64,000 bases of DNA from Megachile rotundata (taxonomy: Eukaryota > Arthropoda > Insecta > Hymenoptera > Megachilidae), in contig NC_134995.1 in NCBI RefSeq assembly GCF_050947335.1, positions 9,462,501-9,526,500 on the forward strand. The letters run 5' to 3'. The notes under the pieces were generated by a model, which was not told the origin of the DNA, did not search any database, and saw only the letters and a list, made by a program, of their open reading frames with translations. Both the position numbers and the translations under genes were made by a program. Of the stretch, positions 14,401 to 26,451 are shown in pieces. Numbering within the stretch: the first letter of the stretch is position 1; every line of letters starts with the position of its first letter.

Positions 14401-15028
14401 CATGTAGCTGATAAAAATAGTATATTTCTAGTGCACCAGAAATTACACTGTTTTACCACAGAGCATCAAGGTACACCTCTAAATGTATCATAGTCTAAAA
14501 TGATTTAGCAAGCTGAAGAAGAAACTTACTCATTTTCAAAAGTTACCAGAACCTCGTCCTCAAAGACATCGGCGACAAAGGCCTGAAAAAAACGAAACAT
14601 AAAGCGTGTAAAGTCACTCGTTCAGGGATGAAAAGTGTAGCGAGTGGCGTAAGACAATCAGACATAATATCGTGATGCTTTCGAGGTACCCGCTGGAGCA
14701 ATGTTTCTATAATTTCGATATCAAGTAAATACGTTTCCGCGGAACGGGAAAACGTTGAGGCGAATCGCAACATCAAAAGCTAACGAAAATCACGCCCTGT
14801 CAAACGAGACATGGCGTCGGAGGAAGCCGCGTTACCTCGCGAACATTTGAGAGCCGCGCTTTCGCGAAGTACGGACGTCTGTTTTGTGAGATTAGAACCG
14901 CGCCACGGGCCGTGAGTTGGTCTATCCACGGCCTCGATCTTCCGCCCTGTTTTTTCTATACTTTTCACAGAACGAACCTTATAATATGCTCCGTTTTCGC
15001 CGCATACTTCGACTGTGAGATCCTCCAT
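5433..15028 (-). CDS. Fmr1: Fragile X messenger ribonucleoprotein (FMR1), complete, 13 coding exons
   Basis: RNA-binding translational regulator that associates with polysomes and neuronal RNP granules. Coding exons (minus strand): 15028-14978, 14582-14530, 13771-13621, 13409-13249, 13152-12987, 12833-12763, 9245-9098, 9020-8883, 8746-8603, 8512 to 8257 or 8171, 6436-6224, 5952-5854, 5620-5433. All borders are GT..AG. The protein starts MEDLTVEVCGENGAYYK and has two N-terminal Tudor/Agenet repeats (about residues 1-125, DWQPESKFPF motif). KH1 follows (EDLMGLAIGAHGANIQQARK), then KH2 (VLVGKVIGKNGRVIQEIVDK, with the isoleucine at the position mutated in human I304N). A leucine-rich export-like segment is LRQEKLEIDQQL, and an RGG box is GGGGRGGRGGQSRGRGRGRP. 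The tail is low complexity and ends GTSG. With the 8257 donor I count 612 residues, near the family norm. The exon 10-11 junction is ambiguous. Confidence 0.96.
6437..8170 (-). other. FMR1 intron 10
   Basis: AT-rich, no coding signal. It contains the inverted-repeat element at 7707-8110 next to exon 10. The rest shows nothing recognisable. Confidence 0.7.
7707..8110. mobile_element. Non-autonomous TA-flanked MITE (pogo/Tc1-mariner type)
   Basis: The left end CAGTAAAAACTCGTTTATCC (7707) pairs with the complement of the right end, which reads TAGTAGAAACTCATTTATTC from 8110 inward. The two 25-bp termini match at about 80%. TA dinucleotides flank both ends (7705-7706 and 8111-8112), the target duplication of the Tc1/mariner/pogo superfamily. 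The 404-bp body has no open frame, so it would have been moved by a transposase encoded elsewhere. Confidence 0.75.
8171..8512 (-). CDS. Fmr1: FMR1 exon 10 with alternative ends (RGG-box exon)
   Basis: The exon begins after an AG at 8514-8513. It encodes the export-like leucine segment, the RGG box and a charged tail, and would stop at TAA 8173-8171 if unspliced. Exon 11 (from 6436) needs one leftover base. Donors giving that phase are GTAATG after 8257 (best match) and weaker GT sites after the codons for NGRS or HNA. A donor GTAACA after 8175 gives the other phase and a short frameshifted tail. Several C termini are therefore possible. Confidence 0.8.
   Translation of the reverse strand, partial: EVEQLRQEKLEIDQQLRSMHGSTTGPMPNFPPTRRGMITGPEEGGGGRGGRGGQSRGRGRGRPSTRHNAGNTITDYINNVENTQKRNGRSGGPNTRDSREPRDFKDRGRLVAK
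9246..12762 (-). other. FMR1 intron 6 (3.5 kb)
   Basis: The longest FMR1 intron, splitting the region before KH1 from the KH1 exon. It is mostly AT-rich with no coding frame. It contains a C-run near 10191-10198, a possible 31-bp splice-bounded segment at 11051-11081, an 11-bp inverted repeat (12625-12635 with 12714-12724) just inside the exon 6 donor, and a string resembling a hAT transposon end at 10660-10674. Confidence 0.75.
13772..14529 (-). other. FMR1 intron 2
   Basis: 758 bp of AT-rich intron between the two Tudor-domain exons. I see no further feature in it. Confidence 0.8.
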
Positions 15029-16186
15029 CTTGCTTTTGTGTGACGGCTCGCCTCCTTTGCAGCAGGCATGCTGGCGAGCGGGCAGCTGCACGAGTTCGAG
15101 GCTACAAATTCGTTCGAGGTTCACCAATCGCGCAACTCTTTTCCATGACGCAGCGTCTTTATTGGAGGGGCTCATACAGTGTTACCACTATCGGGACGCT
15201 AATTTACGATTGAAAGAACTAGAATAATTGAAATACGCCACCAGATACGAATCTAGGAATACAGCGATAGAGAATATTCTTGAGAGTGGGAAACCTCCGC
15301 GAGACGTAGCGGCGAGGTAAGCCGATGCCCACTTTCAATTGGCCACTGTTTGGCACAACTGTATGCAATGTACACTTCCGTTTTCCTTCCCTCTAAATGT
15401 GGGAATGTTTTAGATGAAAGAGTATTGCATGATTCATCCTACTCACTTCTCCTTTGCTCGAAGTCGTGATGGACCCTTTTAATCAAGGAAGATCGCACAC
15501 CGTCGCCAAATTTAAAAATACAGAAATTTGGATGTTGAGGAACTCGAAAAACGAAGGTTTGGAAGTTTGAAGACTTGGAATCTTTAAGAACAGAACTTTA
15601 AATCCTTGGAAGATATCTTTATTTGCTCTTTTTTTTAAAGGAATATCTCTGTTATCGTTATCGTCAGTATCAGTACAAATCTACAGTTATGTAATGATTA
15701 TAAAATATATGTACAAGTTCGGACTGAAAATCGTTCAGTTGTCTTAGCTCCAAATAATGAATCGAATAACTCGTGTTTTCATGTAAAATTTGAAGTGAAA
15801 GATCGCTTGTTTTATTAGCTAGAAAATTGACGTTAAAATTGGCGGTAGAGAACATGCGCGGAGCAGCAACCAAATCAAATAAAGGCACCGACTGTTAGGA
15901 TTCCCCTCCGGTGCAGGTTTCACTCTTCTTATCCATGATCCAAGCTTATACTTCTTCCCTATGTTCCTAGGTCCATGTGAAATACGCCACCAGAGTATCA
16001 TTCAGCACGGAGCTTGTGCACTTGTGTAACCGCTATTACAAGTCAAATCATGACTTCGTGCCGCTTGCGATCATGTAGCCGCTTCTATCTGACCCTAGTG
16101 TTCGCGATTTTGCGAAACGCGTGACGTGCCTTGACAGTACCGATGCGGACAAGAGTATTATTACCAATTATTCAGTGCAGACGACA
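15029..16186. promoter_or_regulatory. Head-to-head promoter region of FMR1 (minus) and WDR44 (plus)
   Basis: The two start codons are 1.16 kb apart on opposite strands. Base composition changes sharply: 14.8-15.2 kb and 15.9-16.2 kb are much richer in GC and CpG than the flanks, as expected of insect 5' UTRs and core promoters. No TATA box is evident on either side. Both genes are broadly expressed in animals, which fits a shared TATA-less promoter; that is inference. Confidence 0.6.
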
Positions 16187-19100
16187 ATGTCTGGAAGTAG
16201 CGATTCTGAAGAATTTTTCGATGCGGAGGATGATACTTTCCACCGCAATACACGGTAATTTTGCCAGTCTTCGCTCTGTCATTCGATCCTGACAAAACAT
16301 TCAAATACCATTTCTCTACATGTTTTATACCCTCGACAATTATTAACATTCTTGCGTACATTCCATTAATTACTTGGGCATAGTTTTCGGATAATGATTA
16401 TTACAAAATTTTATCAACGATTCTCGTACGTTCGAACTGGCGTATAGTTCATATTTTGTCTATGTATGGTAGTTTCTTTTTTAGATTATATTTTTTATGT
16501 ATGGTCTTTTTGTCGTATCGTGTTCGTTGCCAATTATCTTTGGTTAGGTCCGAATTTGAGCACTTACATCAGTCATTCACGCGATCGTAGGCAGCTATTT
16601 CAGGGCCGGCGTTTGCAATTCTTTTAGGGTTCTAATTGTCAGCATAGTAGAGCAAGAATTAAAAAACAACCTCGTTGTTATATAATTAGAACGTTTTCGA
16701 ACTCTTAATAAATCATTCTTTTCTATTTAAATGAATTTATATACATCCTGCACAATAAGTTTTTCATTCAAATTTTCATTCAATTTTTTACGTAGACCTA
16801 AATTTAAACTTTTTAACAATTAAATAAAGTTTATTTTATCTTTCGTATTACAAAAATTGTTTCATCTTATGATAAAAATTGATTTCCTTTTAGAAAAGGT
16901 AAACAACGCGATTCCATCAGCATTGAAATACAGACTAAAGACACATCAGAAGCTTCCAAAAAATCAGATGATGATGTTTTTGTGAAACCTGCTCAACCTA
17001 AACCAATTGTAGAACCAAAGGAACATGTAACTATAGAATGTACACTTAGTAAAGATAAATCTGTGAGTATCTATGACAATGGAACTATTGCTGACGACTA
17101 TAAAAGGTGTTATAAAGAATGTTTATCGTTTAAGGATGAAGATGGAAAAGAATCAAGTATGGATAAAATTGTTGGTAGAAGGAGATTTCGTGAACTCAGA
17201 CAACGCATGCAAACAGAGGATGATGATATCCCGATTAATAGTTCTCCTCCGGACAGCCAAACATCGTCCATCGAGGGTGTATATCCTACTCCTTCAAAGA
17301 CAACTCATCCATTTAGAATTATAGAGCATGATACTCTTAGTTTACAAAGTATGACATCTTTAGGACGAGTGGGTCGAATTTTAGCTGGAGTTGGGGACAG
17401 TGCCTCTGCTATACTTGCACCAAATGTAACTCAGTGCCCCCCTTCTGCTACCCTTACCCGTGAAAGCCAGATGTCCTCGATTGCTAGTATTCCCAGTAAA
17501 GATGAGGATACAGCATCGGGTAAGGTGTCCCAGTCCTCCAGCATCTTTACGTTATCAGGGGATATTCTTCAGGAATCCTCTGTTAACGGTAGGTCCAATT
17601 ACTCTTCGCACTCACAAAATGATAAGACTGTTATCCTTCAAGAACCTGATGTCATCGCTAGTACAAAAAATAATGGCAAATCAAATGAAGATATTACTGT
17701 GGTTGGAATACCTGTTGCACCACCAAGACGTAAAAAAAAATCAAAAGCTCAAACGCCCACTGATCTTGCTGTATGATATTTATTATTTAATGTTTTCAAA
17801 TTAACAAATAGTCACGAGTAAAACGAAGAAATATTCTTTTATAATTTTAGCCTAATGCCGCAGAATCAGCATTACCGACTTCGCCGTTACCAAGTCCAGC
17901 AAGTACTATTGAATCCATTACCAGAGAATTTGAACACTCCCTGGATATCCGGTCCGCAACAAAGGGACAATATGTTGTGAAACCACAAGTTCGTGTTGCA
18001 ATATATTTGTATAATTTATCGTGTTATGTACGAATATTTACTACTGTATATTTGTAGGATGAAGATAAATCAAAAGCTGAAGGCCCATCAACCGAAGAGT
18101 TAGAAAGAATAGAAAGAATGAAAGCAGAGTTAATGAGTATGAAATCAAGCGACAAGTCCAGTAGCCCACTAGGATCCATGTCTAGCAATAGTATTGGCCG
18201 TTATTCCTTAGGTCCTCACAAATTTTCGGGCTTAAGTCCCCAAGGTTCGAAAGAAAGACGAAAATCGGCTGGTGACCAAGACATGGTTAAACAGCTGAAC
18301 ATGTTTGTGAGAACAAGAACAGATTCCGGAAAGCGTCTAACGGACATGGTATGATATCAACTTAAGAATATATTTTAAACGTTTACATGTTACTAATAAT
18401 GACTCTTTTTAGGAAATTTTGGAGCAAGTGACCGTTCTGAATTTAGATACCGGTGAGAGAGTGCCATTAAGTATAGCGGAAGATAAATTGCCACAGTGTA
18501 TTAACCCCTTGTCGCTTCACATCATGAGACTCACATCAGAATACATAAGTAATTCCAGTTTGGAGAAAGAAAAAGAAAGTGACGAGGAAAGTGTTGACAG
18601 TAAAATGTCCAGTATACCACCAGACGAAGATGTATCCGTTGGTAGAGTTCGAAAGAAAACTCAGAAGTTAAAGCGATTCTTGGGGTCCACCGTGAAGAAG
18701 ACAATGGACAAAGCAAAATCCATCGCGCAGGAGGTGTCTCACGCGAGACATAAAGAAGATGTCATGGATATAGTAGACGACGTGTATCCTGGTGAACAAC
18801 AGTACATCAAACTGAAAGCGTCCAACAGTCACAAAGGCCCGTACGAGTTCAGTTGTTTGCAACACGTTCAAGATTTGAGTGGCGAGCACGTGGGTCCTGT
18901 TTGGTGCATGAAGTTTTCAGCCTGTGGGCGACTACTCGCCACGGCAGGGCAAGATCGAGTCCTAAGAATCTGGGTACTACGAGATGCTTTCACGTATTTC
19001 CAAGACCAGCGAACCAAATACAACGCTGAGAAAGTCAGTCCAACTCCTTCCCAAGAATCTTTAGTGTCGCAGCAGTCCATGGAGGACCCCAACGTCGTGG

Positions 19101-20146
19101 CTAGTGCCTTTAGCGAAATAGAAGGAACGAAAAGCCCCTTTATGCCAAAGCCGTTTTGCACCTATACAGGGCACACCTCGGATCTGCTCGACGTTTCATG
19201 GTCTAAAAACTACTTCGTTCTGTCATCGTCGATGGATAAAACCGTGCGTCTTTGGCACATATCGCGAAAAGAATGCTTATGTTGTTTCCAACACATTGAC
19301 TTCGTTACGGCCATAGTGTTCCATCCTCGCGACGATCGTTACTTCCTCTCCGGATCTCTAGATGGCAAACTACGCTTGTGGAACATCCCGGACAAGAAAG
19401 TGGCCGTATGGAACGAAGTCGACGGTCAAACTAAATTGATAACCGCCGCAAATTTTTGTCAGAACGGAAAGTTCGCGGTGGTCGGCTCCTACGATGGCCG
19501 GTGCATATTTTATAACACGGATCAGTTGAAGTACCACACGCAGATACACGTTCGATCAACCAGAGGGAAGAACTCCACCGGAAGAAAGATCAGCGGAATC
19601 GAACCCATGCCGGGTGAAGATAAAATCTTGGTTACTTCGAACGACAGTCGTATTCGTTTGTATGATTTACGAGATTTGAATTTGTCTTGTAAATACAAAG
19701 GTTACGTTAACGTCAGTAGTCAGATCAAAGCGAGCTTCAGCCCCGACGGGCAGTACATAGTCAGCGGCTCGGAGAATCAGTGCATTTATATTTGGAAAAC
19801 TCATCACGATTATTCGAAATTCTCAAGCGTGCGTAGAGATCGAAACGATTTTTGGGAGGGTATTAAGGCTCACAACGCTGTAGTGACTTGTGCGGTGTTT
19901 GCACCAAATCCAGATAGTATTATTAAACATATTGAAGAGAGAGAGCAATGGGAAAGTAAAGAGGACGCGAAAAATTTAGGCGGTTCAACCATGGATGTTC
20001 CTCCAGTCGATCCCGTGGTTGAACAGCGCACTAAAGGCTGTGGCGGACACGTTCTTGTAAGTGCTGATTTCAATGGCTGTATAAAGGTTTTTCTAAACAA
20101 GACGAAACCTAAGCATAGTTCCCTACCAGCATCTGCTCTCGCGTAA
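16187..20146 (+). CDS. Wdr44: WD repeat-containing protein 44 (Rab11-binding protein), complete, 5 coding exons
   Basis: WDR44 (rabphilin-11) binds Rab11 and VAP proteins and helps recycle and export membrane cargo. Exons: 16187-16254, 16894-17770, 17851-17988, 18058-18348, 18413-20146; GT..AG borders and phases fit, giving 1035 residues (human about 913). The N terminus MSGSSDSEEFFDAEDD contains EFFDAED at residues 9-15, a near-consensus FFAT motif for VAP binding at the ER. Exon 2 is Ser/Thr-rich and ends with the basic, proline-containing VAPPRRKKKSK. A basic stretch (VRKKTQKLKRFLGSTVKK) precedes about seven WD repeats at residues 618-1030; blades end RIWVL, RLWHI, RLWNI, RLYDL, IYIWK and IKVF. 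The last exon carries the whole propeller. No defect is seen. Confidence 0.95.
16255..16893 (+). other. WDR44 intron 1
   Basis: 639-bp intron separating the FFAT-motif exon from the rest. Nothing else recognised. Confidence 0.8.
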
Positions 20147-22980
20147 CACGATACTACACTGATTTGTGCACTATTGCTAATAATAAGAAATTAATAAGAA
20201 CACCAATATATCGTATACATATATTTGTTTTATCTCAGCGAATTACGTAGGCATCACTGTACGCTATTTTTTAAGATAAACGCGGCTGTACTAAAAACTT
20301 TCTGAAAGCAGAATATTTTGAGATGCATGCCAAAAGGCTTACTTCACGATAAGCTTCAAAGATTATAGTTAGTAATATTACCCAGAAATCGAATGCTCAG
20401 ATAATATTTCGGTTCTCATTTACCTAATTTTATTGTTATCATTAATTAATGATCATTGAAGGGCTATCCTGTTCATTGTAAATTATATAACATTTGCGTA
20501 CTATTATTATAATTTCTACTGAAGCTTTAAATAAGTCGTATAAAGTACATAGTTTTATAAGACGTTGTATTTTTAACACTTTTTTAAATTCGACATTATA
20601 TTTTTATTGATTTTTTTCCTTTCTTGTATTATATATGTATTTTCGGTGCTGGTCCACTGCGATCAATATAGTTGTACACGCAAACTTTGCCAAAATTATG
20701 TTACAAAATACACAGTGAACGTGGAATTGTTTCGATTAATTTATAAAACGGAAAGAGCACCTTGGTGAAGAAACAAAGTATAAAGGACAAGCACGATGGC
20801 CGTATAGAGTAACGATTTAATGAATTGTATCGGTAATCTTGAATTAATATACCTTGGTGATTCATCGTTAAACAAATGTTGGATAACACCTACAAAGTTT
20901 AATGAAAATCAAAGTGGATTTTCAAATCCTAATGGTTTCTAAAATACGTTCTAGAACTTTACCGTGATAAGATAGCGTAACACATCGAAGACAATATATA
21001 TATTATATATATTATAAATATAAAAAGAAACGAAAAAATGTTGGTTAGTTGAATCGCATCATCGTTAAGTTTTTCTACGAACGCAGTTCACATTTTAGAA
21101 ATTAATTCGAAAATTTAACGTGAAAATTCATCGTACAGTATCGTGTATGGTTCAGGAAAATGGCGGCTTAGGGGAAACTGAAATTCTCAAATTTACAAAC
21201 TTACAGATTTGGAACCTTAGAAATTTATAAATTTAGCGATTTGGAACGGTAGCGTTTAGGGAATTCGATTTAGAAATTTGGGAAGTTTAGAAATTCTGAA
21301 ATCTGAATTTGGAAATTTGAGAATTTATATTCGACTTCTCCTACATTTTCTTAAAGAAACTATGCTCGATATTTTGTGTCATGATTTAACATTTGCGCTC
21401 TGTATAAAACTGTATCTTCACCCTTACCGTGTGAATTGATTTTGTCAATATCTAATTTTAATCAGAGCTTAAAGCTTTAACTATAATTTGCCAGTAATTT
21501 TTTGTGCAATCTGTAATTTAACTGTAAGGTAATTTAAAGAAATTCATCTCCAAAGAAATTATTTTTTAAAATGTGAATTTTGTTATTTTTTAAATTCGCA
21601 AATTGGAGATTGCACAGTAAGGGTTGATCGAAGTGAGCGCAAGAACCTTGCTTCTTGACATAAACATTAAGTAGAAAATTGTTATAACGCTCACACGACT
21701 CGCTACGTTCAATGTTCGACAGGATCTGTCGTGCCTCATTTTGATCTGATTTGAAGGTGTTGTTCGAAAATACCTGTTTCGCAATGTGTCAATTATAGCG
21801 GCAGAGAGTATATGTATACCCTTGAAACGGCAACCACGCCGTTCGAAACTCTGCATTTTACGATTCTCTATGTATGTATTTGATAAATTATGTCTTGAAA
21901 GATGATGCGCTATTCGGTCGCGTGTTGAAGTCACGATGGTCGTAGACGCGACACCTTTGACGCCATTATGGTTGCACGATTACCATATTTTGTCAATATT
22001 TTAGGATTATCACAACATCCATAATTCACGGTATAATTACTGTGAATTAATATTTGCAAAATTTGGAGATCTGCAAATTTAAGAATTTGCAAATTTATGA
22101 ATTTGCAGATTCCATAAAATTTAGGTCAGTGTTAATACTGAAATATTAACAATAAATATTAATCGTTCCCGTGTCGCAGAAACGATCATCAGAATATACA
22201 GAGTTGCTCATTACTCGAATGATCTCCAAAGTTAAATTTCAAATAAAAGTATTCGAAGACATAAATTTTGTTATCGTAAAAATAACAAATAATGTAGAAT
22301 TTGTTACTCTTGCAATAACTAAAAAATCGAATCGTAAAAAATTGTTTATCAATATTTTTGATTTGAAATTAGCTAATTGAAGATCGTTCGGCTAATCCCC
22401 AATTCCGGCGATATACGATATATGTATTTTATTTATATCGTAAATTCAATGTAAATACGCAGAAAAGAAATGTAGGTATTTTGTGTAAATGCAATTGTAA
22501 ATATATATTAATCGGGCGATAGCGTAAATCGCTTATTAACGACATTGTCATTCCGACAGCGGCGTGCACAAAACTATTGTTTGTGATCTCGTAGTAATCA
22601 GTAATCATGTAATATATTTAATGTATTAATAGTATGTTCATGTATGAAACATGTGTCTGTTTTTTATGTTGCCGTCACACAGCAATATACATAAAGTTTA
22701 CATCAATCATTAGAAACGTGTCCTGTGTATTTCAAACCTTTCTGTATATACATTTACTTTATATTTGTATTTTTATTTTAAATTGTTACATTTTTAATTT
22801 TCTGTGGGGTGAGGAGCAGGTGGTTGAAATTTTGGTTAGTTCAAAATTATTTGTATTAGTTAGGAGATGTGTTTTTTATTATATTTATGGGGATGTTGGT
22901 GTAAATAACTCAATATCTCATCTTTGATCTAATCTTAGCTTGCTTATTTTTTAATACATAATCTAAACTGATACATTTCG
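20147..22980 (+). other. WDR44 3' UTR and AT-rich intergenic DNA
   Basis: No coding frame. The stop TAA is at 20144-20146. No canonical AATAAA follows closely; the first clear ones are at 22151-22156 and about 22242, so a long 3' UTR or a variant signal is likely. A TA-rich run lies at 20994-21020. AAAATGGCGGC, a YY1/Pho-type motif, is at 21157-21167. Confidence 0.5.
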
Positions 22981-22996
22981 TCATTCGAATCTATTA

Positions 22997-23235
22997 CAGG
23001 TTAGATTAAGGTAAACTAGGTTATGTTGAGCTAAGGTTAGGTTGCAATAAATTTTCAGGTAAAGTTAAGTCAATTTAGTTAAGCTAAAGTAGGTTAGGTT
23101 GAGCCAAGGTTATGTTAGGTTGGAATAAATTTTCAGATAAGGTTAAGTCAATTTAGTTAAGCTAAAGTAGGTTAGGTTGAACTAAGGTTAAGTTAGGTTG
23201 GAATAAATGTTCAGGTAAGGGTAAATCAATACAGG
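22997..23235. repeat. Tandem repeat, about 79-bp unit, GGTTAGG-rich
   Basis: About three copies; the marker TAAAGTAGGTTAGGTTGA recurs at 23084 and 23163. It is rich in TTAGGT words related to the insect telomere unit TTAGG, though not a telomere array. Confidence 0.8.
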
Positions 23236-23389
23236 TTAAATTAGACTAGGTTTTATAATTCAAATCAAACTTTATTTCAATTTTAAATACAATTTAATCC
23301 AACTCTACAAAAGGACAATTAAGCTTGAATGGTAAAACTGCACATTGCTCATTTACTACATTATTAATTTAATAATTAATAGTTCAGAT

Positions 23390-23900
23390 AGTGCTGGAAT
23401 ATATGAACAATATAAATATCGACAAAATTATTGACAAGAGTTACTATATTACTCCAACAATATTTGAACAATATAAATATTAATGAACAAAATTATTAAT
23501 AAGAGTTGCAAGAAATGTCCATGATTGGATCCTGATATATGACCACGCGTTATATGGCAGCAAGAGGCAGAACAATATAAATATTTATCGACAGAATTAC
23601 TGACAAGAGTTATTACATTACTCCAACAATATTTGAACAATATAAATATTTATCAACAAAATTATTAATAAGAGTTGCAAGAAATGTCCATGATTGGATC
23701 CTGATATATGACCACGCGTTATACGGCAGCAAGATGCTGAACAATATGAATATTTATCAACAAAATTGACAAGAGTTACTACATTACTCCAATATCTGAA
23801 CAATATAAATATTAGTCAACAAAATTATTAACAAGAGTTGCAAAGTAGTATCCATGGATCCTAACATATGACCACTCGTTATATGGCAGCAAGAGAGCCC
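23390..23900. repeat. Tandem repeat, about 165-170-bp unit
   Basis: Three diverging copies. TCCATGATTGGATCCTGATA recurs at 23518 and 23688, with a decayed copy near 23850. Each unit also contains GAACAATATAAATATT and CAAGAGTT blocks. Confidence 0.8.
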
Positions 23901-24030
23901 TCCATCCACTTACAACCACGAGGAGAAACCGAATAATGATCGCTAATAAGATTCCATCCATTGTTGCAGACAAAAGCACGAGTACCGGCTGGTTACTCAC
24001 CTATAGGTCAGCAATGTGTGTACGGTCAGT

Positions 24031-24054
24031 CGGTCGGTCGGTCGGTCGGTCGGT
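24031..24054. repeat. CGGT tetranucleotide microsatellite
   Basis: Six near-perfect CGGT units. Confidence 0.85.
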
Positions 24055-24349
24055 TGACTGTCGGCTGATTCACCCATTTACTGCATCCATACGTCTGGCT
24101 GCATGTATGCACATGCATTGTCTCCGGTAATTAGAATGAAAGTGCGCTACACGGATAAATAGAGACGTAAACTTTGCCGTGTAACTTTGCAGGCTTACGT
24201 TTCTCATAATAGGACCTCATTTGCGGTGTCACGAATTGAAAACCATTCACACTTTTTGAAAGAACTGGACAAAATTAGCTGCTTAACCTTTTTCAAAAGA
24301 TGTAGACTTTTCAAGAGATATAGCTCGACTTACAGTTAGCATTTTTTAG

Positions 24350-24960
24350 AAAGTTATGGATTTTGCTCTTTTTCTTTGGGGAAGTTGGTGGACTTTATTA
24401 ATAATTGATTTTGTCGAAAAATAATCATTTAACTTTATTCATAATTAGTTCTTCATTAGACTGCAGTTGTAGTCTCTTTCTTTGAAGAAATCGATGGACT
24501 TTATTTATAATTTGTTTTTGGGGAAGATAATCATTTAACTTTATTTATAATTTGTTTTTCACTGGACTTCAGTTGCAGTCTTTTTATTTGAAGACATTGA
24601 TGGACTTTATTTATAATTCATTTTTTCAAAAGCAAATTATAGAACTTTATTTATAATTAATTCTTCACTGGACTTCAGTTGCAGTCTTTTTATTTGAAGA
24701 CATTGATGGACTTTATTTATAATTCATTTTTTCAAAAGCAAATTATAGAACTTTATTTATAATTAATTCTTCACTGGACTTCAGTTGCAGTCTTTTTATT
24801 TGAAGACATTGATGGATTTTATTTATAATTCATTATTTCAAAAGATAATCATTGAACTTTATTTACAATTTTTTTTTTTCAAAAGATGTTTATTAAATTT
24901 TATTAACAAATAGTACTTTCAAAAGACAATATAAAACTTCATTTACAATTATTTATTAAC
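24350..24960. repeat. Tandem repeat, about 108-bp unit
   Basis: Copies marked by CACTGGACTTCAGTTGCAGT and GAACTTTATTTATAATT recur at about 108-bp spacing (24667 and 24774), decaying at both ends. Confidence 0.8.
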
Positions 24961-25229
24961 ATCTTGTTTACAACTAGAACCAATCAGAAAAATTGCAAAC
25001 CCAATTTCAAGGGCAGAAAATCTTCAGAAATTGCAGAATCAAAAAAATACAAAAATTCAGGAAATTATCAGCAAAAATTTTAAAATTTAATTCATATACA
25101 GAAAACCTTGAAAAGTCAGTTCAATCCTGAAGAAATCCAGAGGGTGTTCAACCATATATAAATCCTCAAAACCCAGCTGACCTTCATGGACAAAAAAGAC
25201 TACATCAATCTATTAGCAAGATATTCACT

Positions 25230-25690
25230 AATCTGAGAATTTTTTAATTTGAGAATTTAAAAATAATTCGAGTATCAGAATTACTGTAGCAATGAGTACT
25301 CAAAAGACAGCCAACCCTCAATAAGAAAGACATCCCTCCATTACCAAGAAATTTAGTAACGAAGAAATGTGAGGATTTGGAACTTTGAGAACTCAAAAAT
25401 AATTTGAGTATCAGAATTACTGTAGCAATGAGTACTCAAAAGACAGCCAACCCTCGACAAGAAAGACATCCCTTCATTAGCAAGAAATTCAGTAATGAAG
25501 AAATGTGAGGATTTGGAACTTTGAGAACTCAAAAATAATTCGAGTATCAGAATTACTGTAGCAATGAGTACTCAAGAGTCAGCCAACCCTCAACAAGAAA
25601 GACATCCCTCCATTAGCAAGAAATTCAGTAATAAAGAAATGTGAGGATTTGGAACTTAAATAATTTGAGTATTACTCGAGTGTTACTCAG
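25230..25690. repeat. Tandem repeat, about 136-bp unit
   Basis: ATTACTGTAGCAATGAGTAC recurs near 25280, 25415 and 25551, with AAGAAAGACATCCCTCCATT between. About three copies, directly upstream of the GC-rich block at 25.7 kb. Confidence 0.8.
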
Positions 25691-25971
25691 TTGACTATTA
25701 CTCAGAAGACCCTTGTCAGAGAAGATATATTATAATGAAGAAGCCGTATGTGCGCAGTAACGAAATTGAATCGTAGTAAACGAGTAGTAGCAGGTTAAAG
25801 AGGCAAAGGACGCGTGGTGCGTCTGGCTCACGCATACACGTCGAGGGCCGTCGAGAAGGACAAGAACGACGAATAGGAGCACGACCGCGACCACGTCCAC
25901 AAGAATCGTGTTCGCAGTCGTCCGGAGTGTGGCTCGAACGAGAAGAGATATCCTCCGGTTCGTGAGGGACC

Positions 25972-25978
25972 TATATAA
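25972..25978 (+). promoter_or_regulatory. TATA box, probable promoter of the first ZP-domain gene
   Basis: TATATAA lies in a GC-rich block (25.7-26.45 kb) quite unlike the flanking repeats. Twenty-seven bases downstream is TCAGGG (A at 25999), compatible with an initiator. Assignment to the ZP gene is inference from the donor at 26452 and the acceptor at 38226. Confidence 0.5.
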
Positions 25979-25998
25979 CTGTACCGTGTGTCTGGGTC

Positions 25999-26451
25999 AG
26001 GGGGCGGGCCGCCACGTTTATAGTATACTCTCTATATCGGACAGGTGTACCCCATTCCGAGTCCACGAGTTCTCGCGTGCAGCATCGAGCCGCAGCCACG
26101 CCGCGTATATTTCTAGCTGGCCGCGAAAAATCGGTGGCTGATCAACAGGAGTCCACGGGTAGCCTCCGACGACGATCGACCGAGTCGTTCGGAAGAGCGA
26201 GCGGTTTTCGAGACTACTCATCAACCTGCTTCGCGCGTTCTCGCCGGTTACGTCCTCGTTTTCGCCACTGAAATCGGTCGAGATCAACCGACTGTGCTTT
26301 ACAGAGCCTCCGACCGCGCGGGTACGCGGAGATTTTGCGGCACATGGTGCTTCGATCAGTGAGGTGCGTCCATCGAATTATTCTACTGTTACGAGTTGCA
26401 CGCTTCTGACGGACCCGGACCGATTCTTCATCTACCATTACCCAGACACAC
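25999..26451 (+). other. Probable 5' UTR exon 1 of the first ZP-domain gene
   Basis: GC- and CpG-rich unique sequence ending at a good donor (CACAC|GTAAGACT). It has no long conserved reading frame. The next matching element on this strand is the acceptor TTTCAG at 38221-38226 before the ATG exon, which would make intron 1 about 11.8 kb. Not proven without transcripts. Confidence 0.5.

Noticed and set aside
16982..17776. Independent 264-codon gene starting at GTG
   Set aside because: It is exon 2 of WDR44, joined in phase to the ATG exon at 16187; the frame begins before this GTG.
21590..22380. Open frames of 114 and 69 codons in the spacer after WDR44
   Set aside because: No protein character, AT-driven composition, no splice or promoter context.
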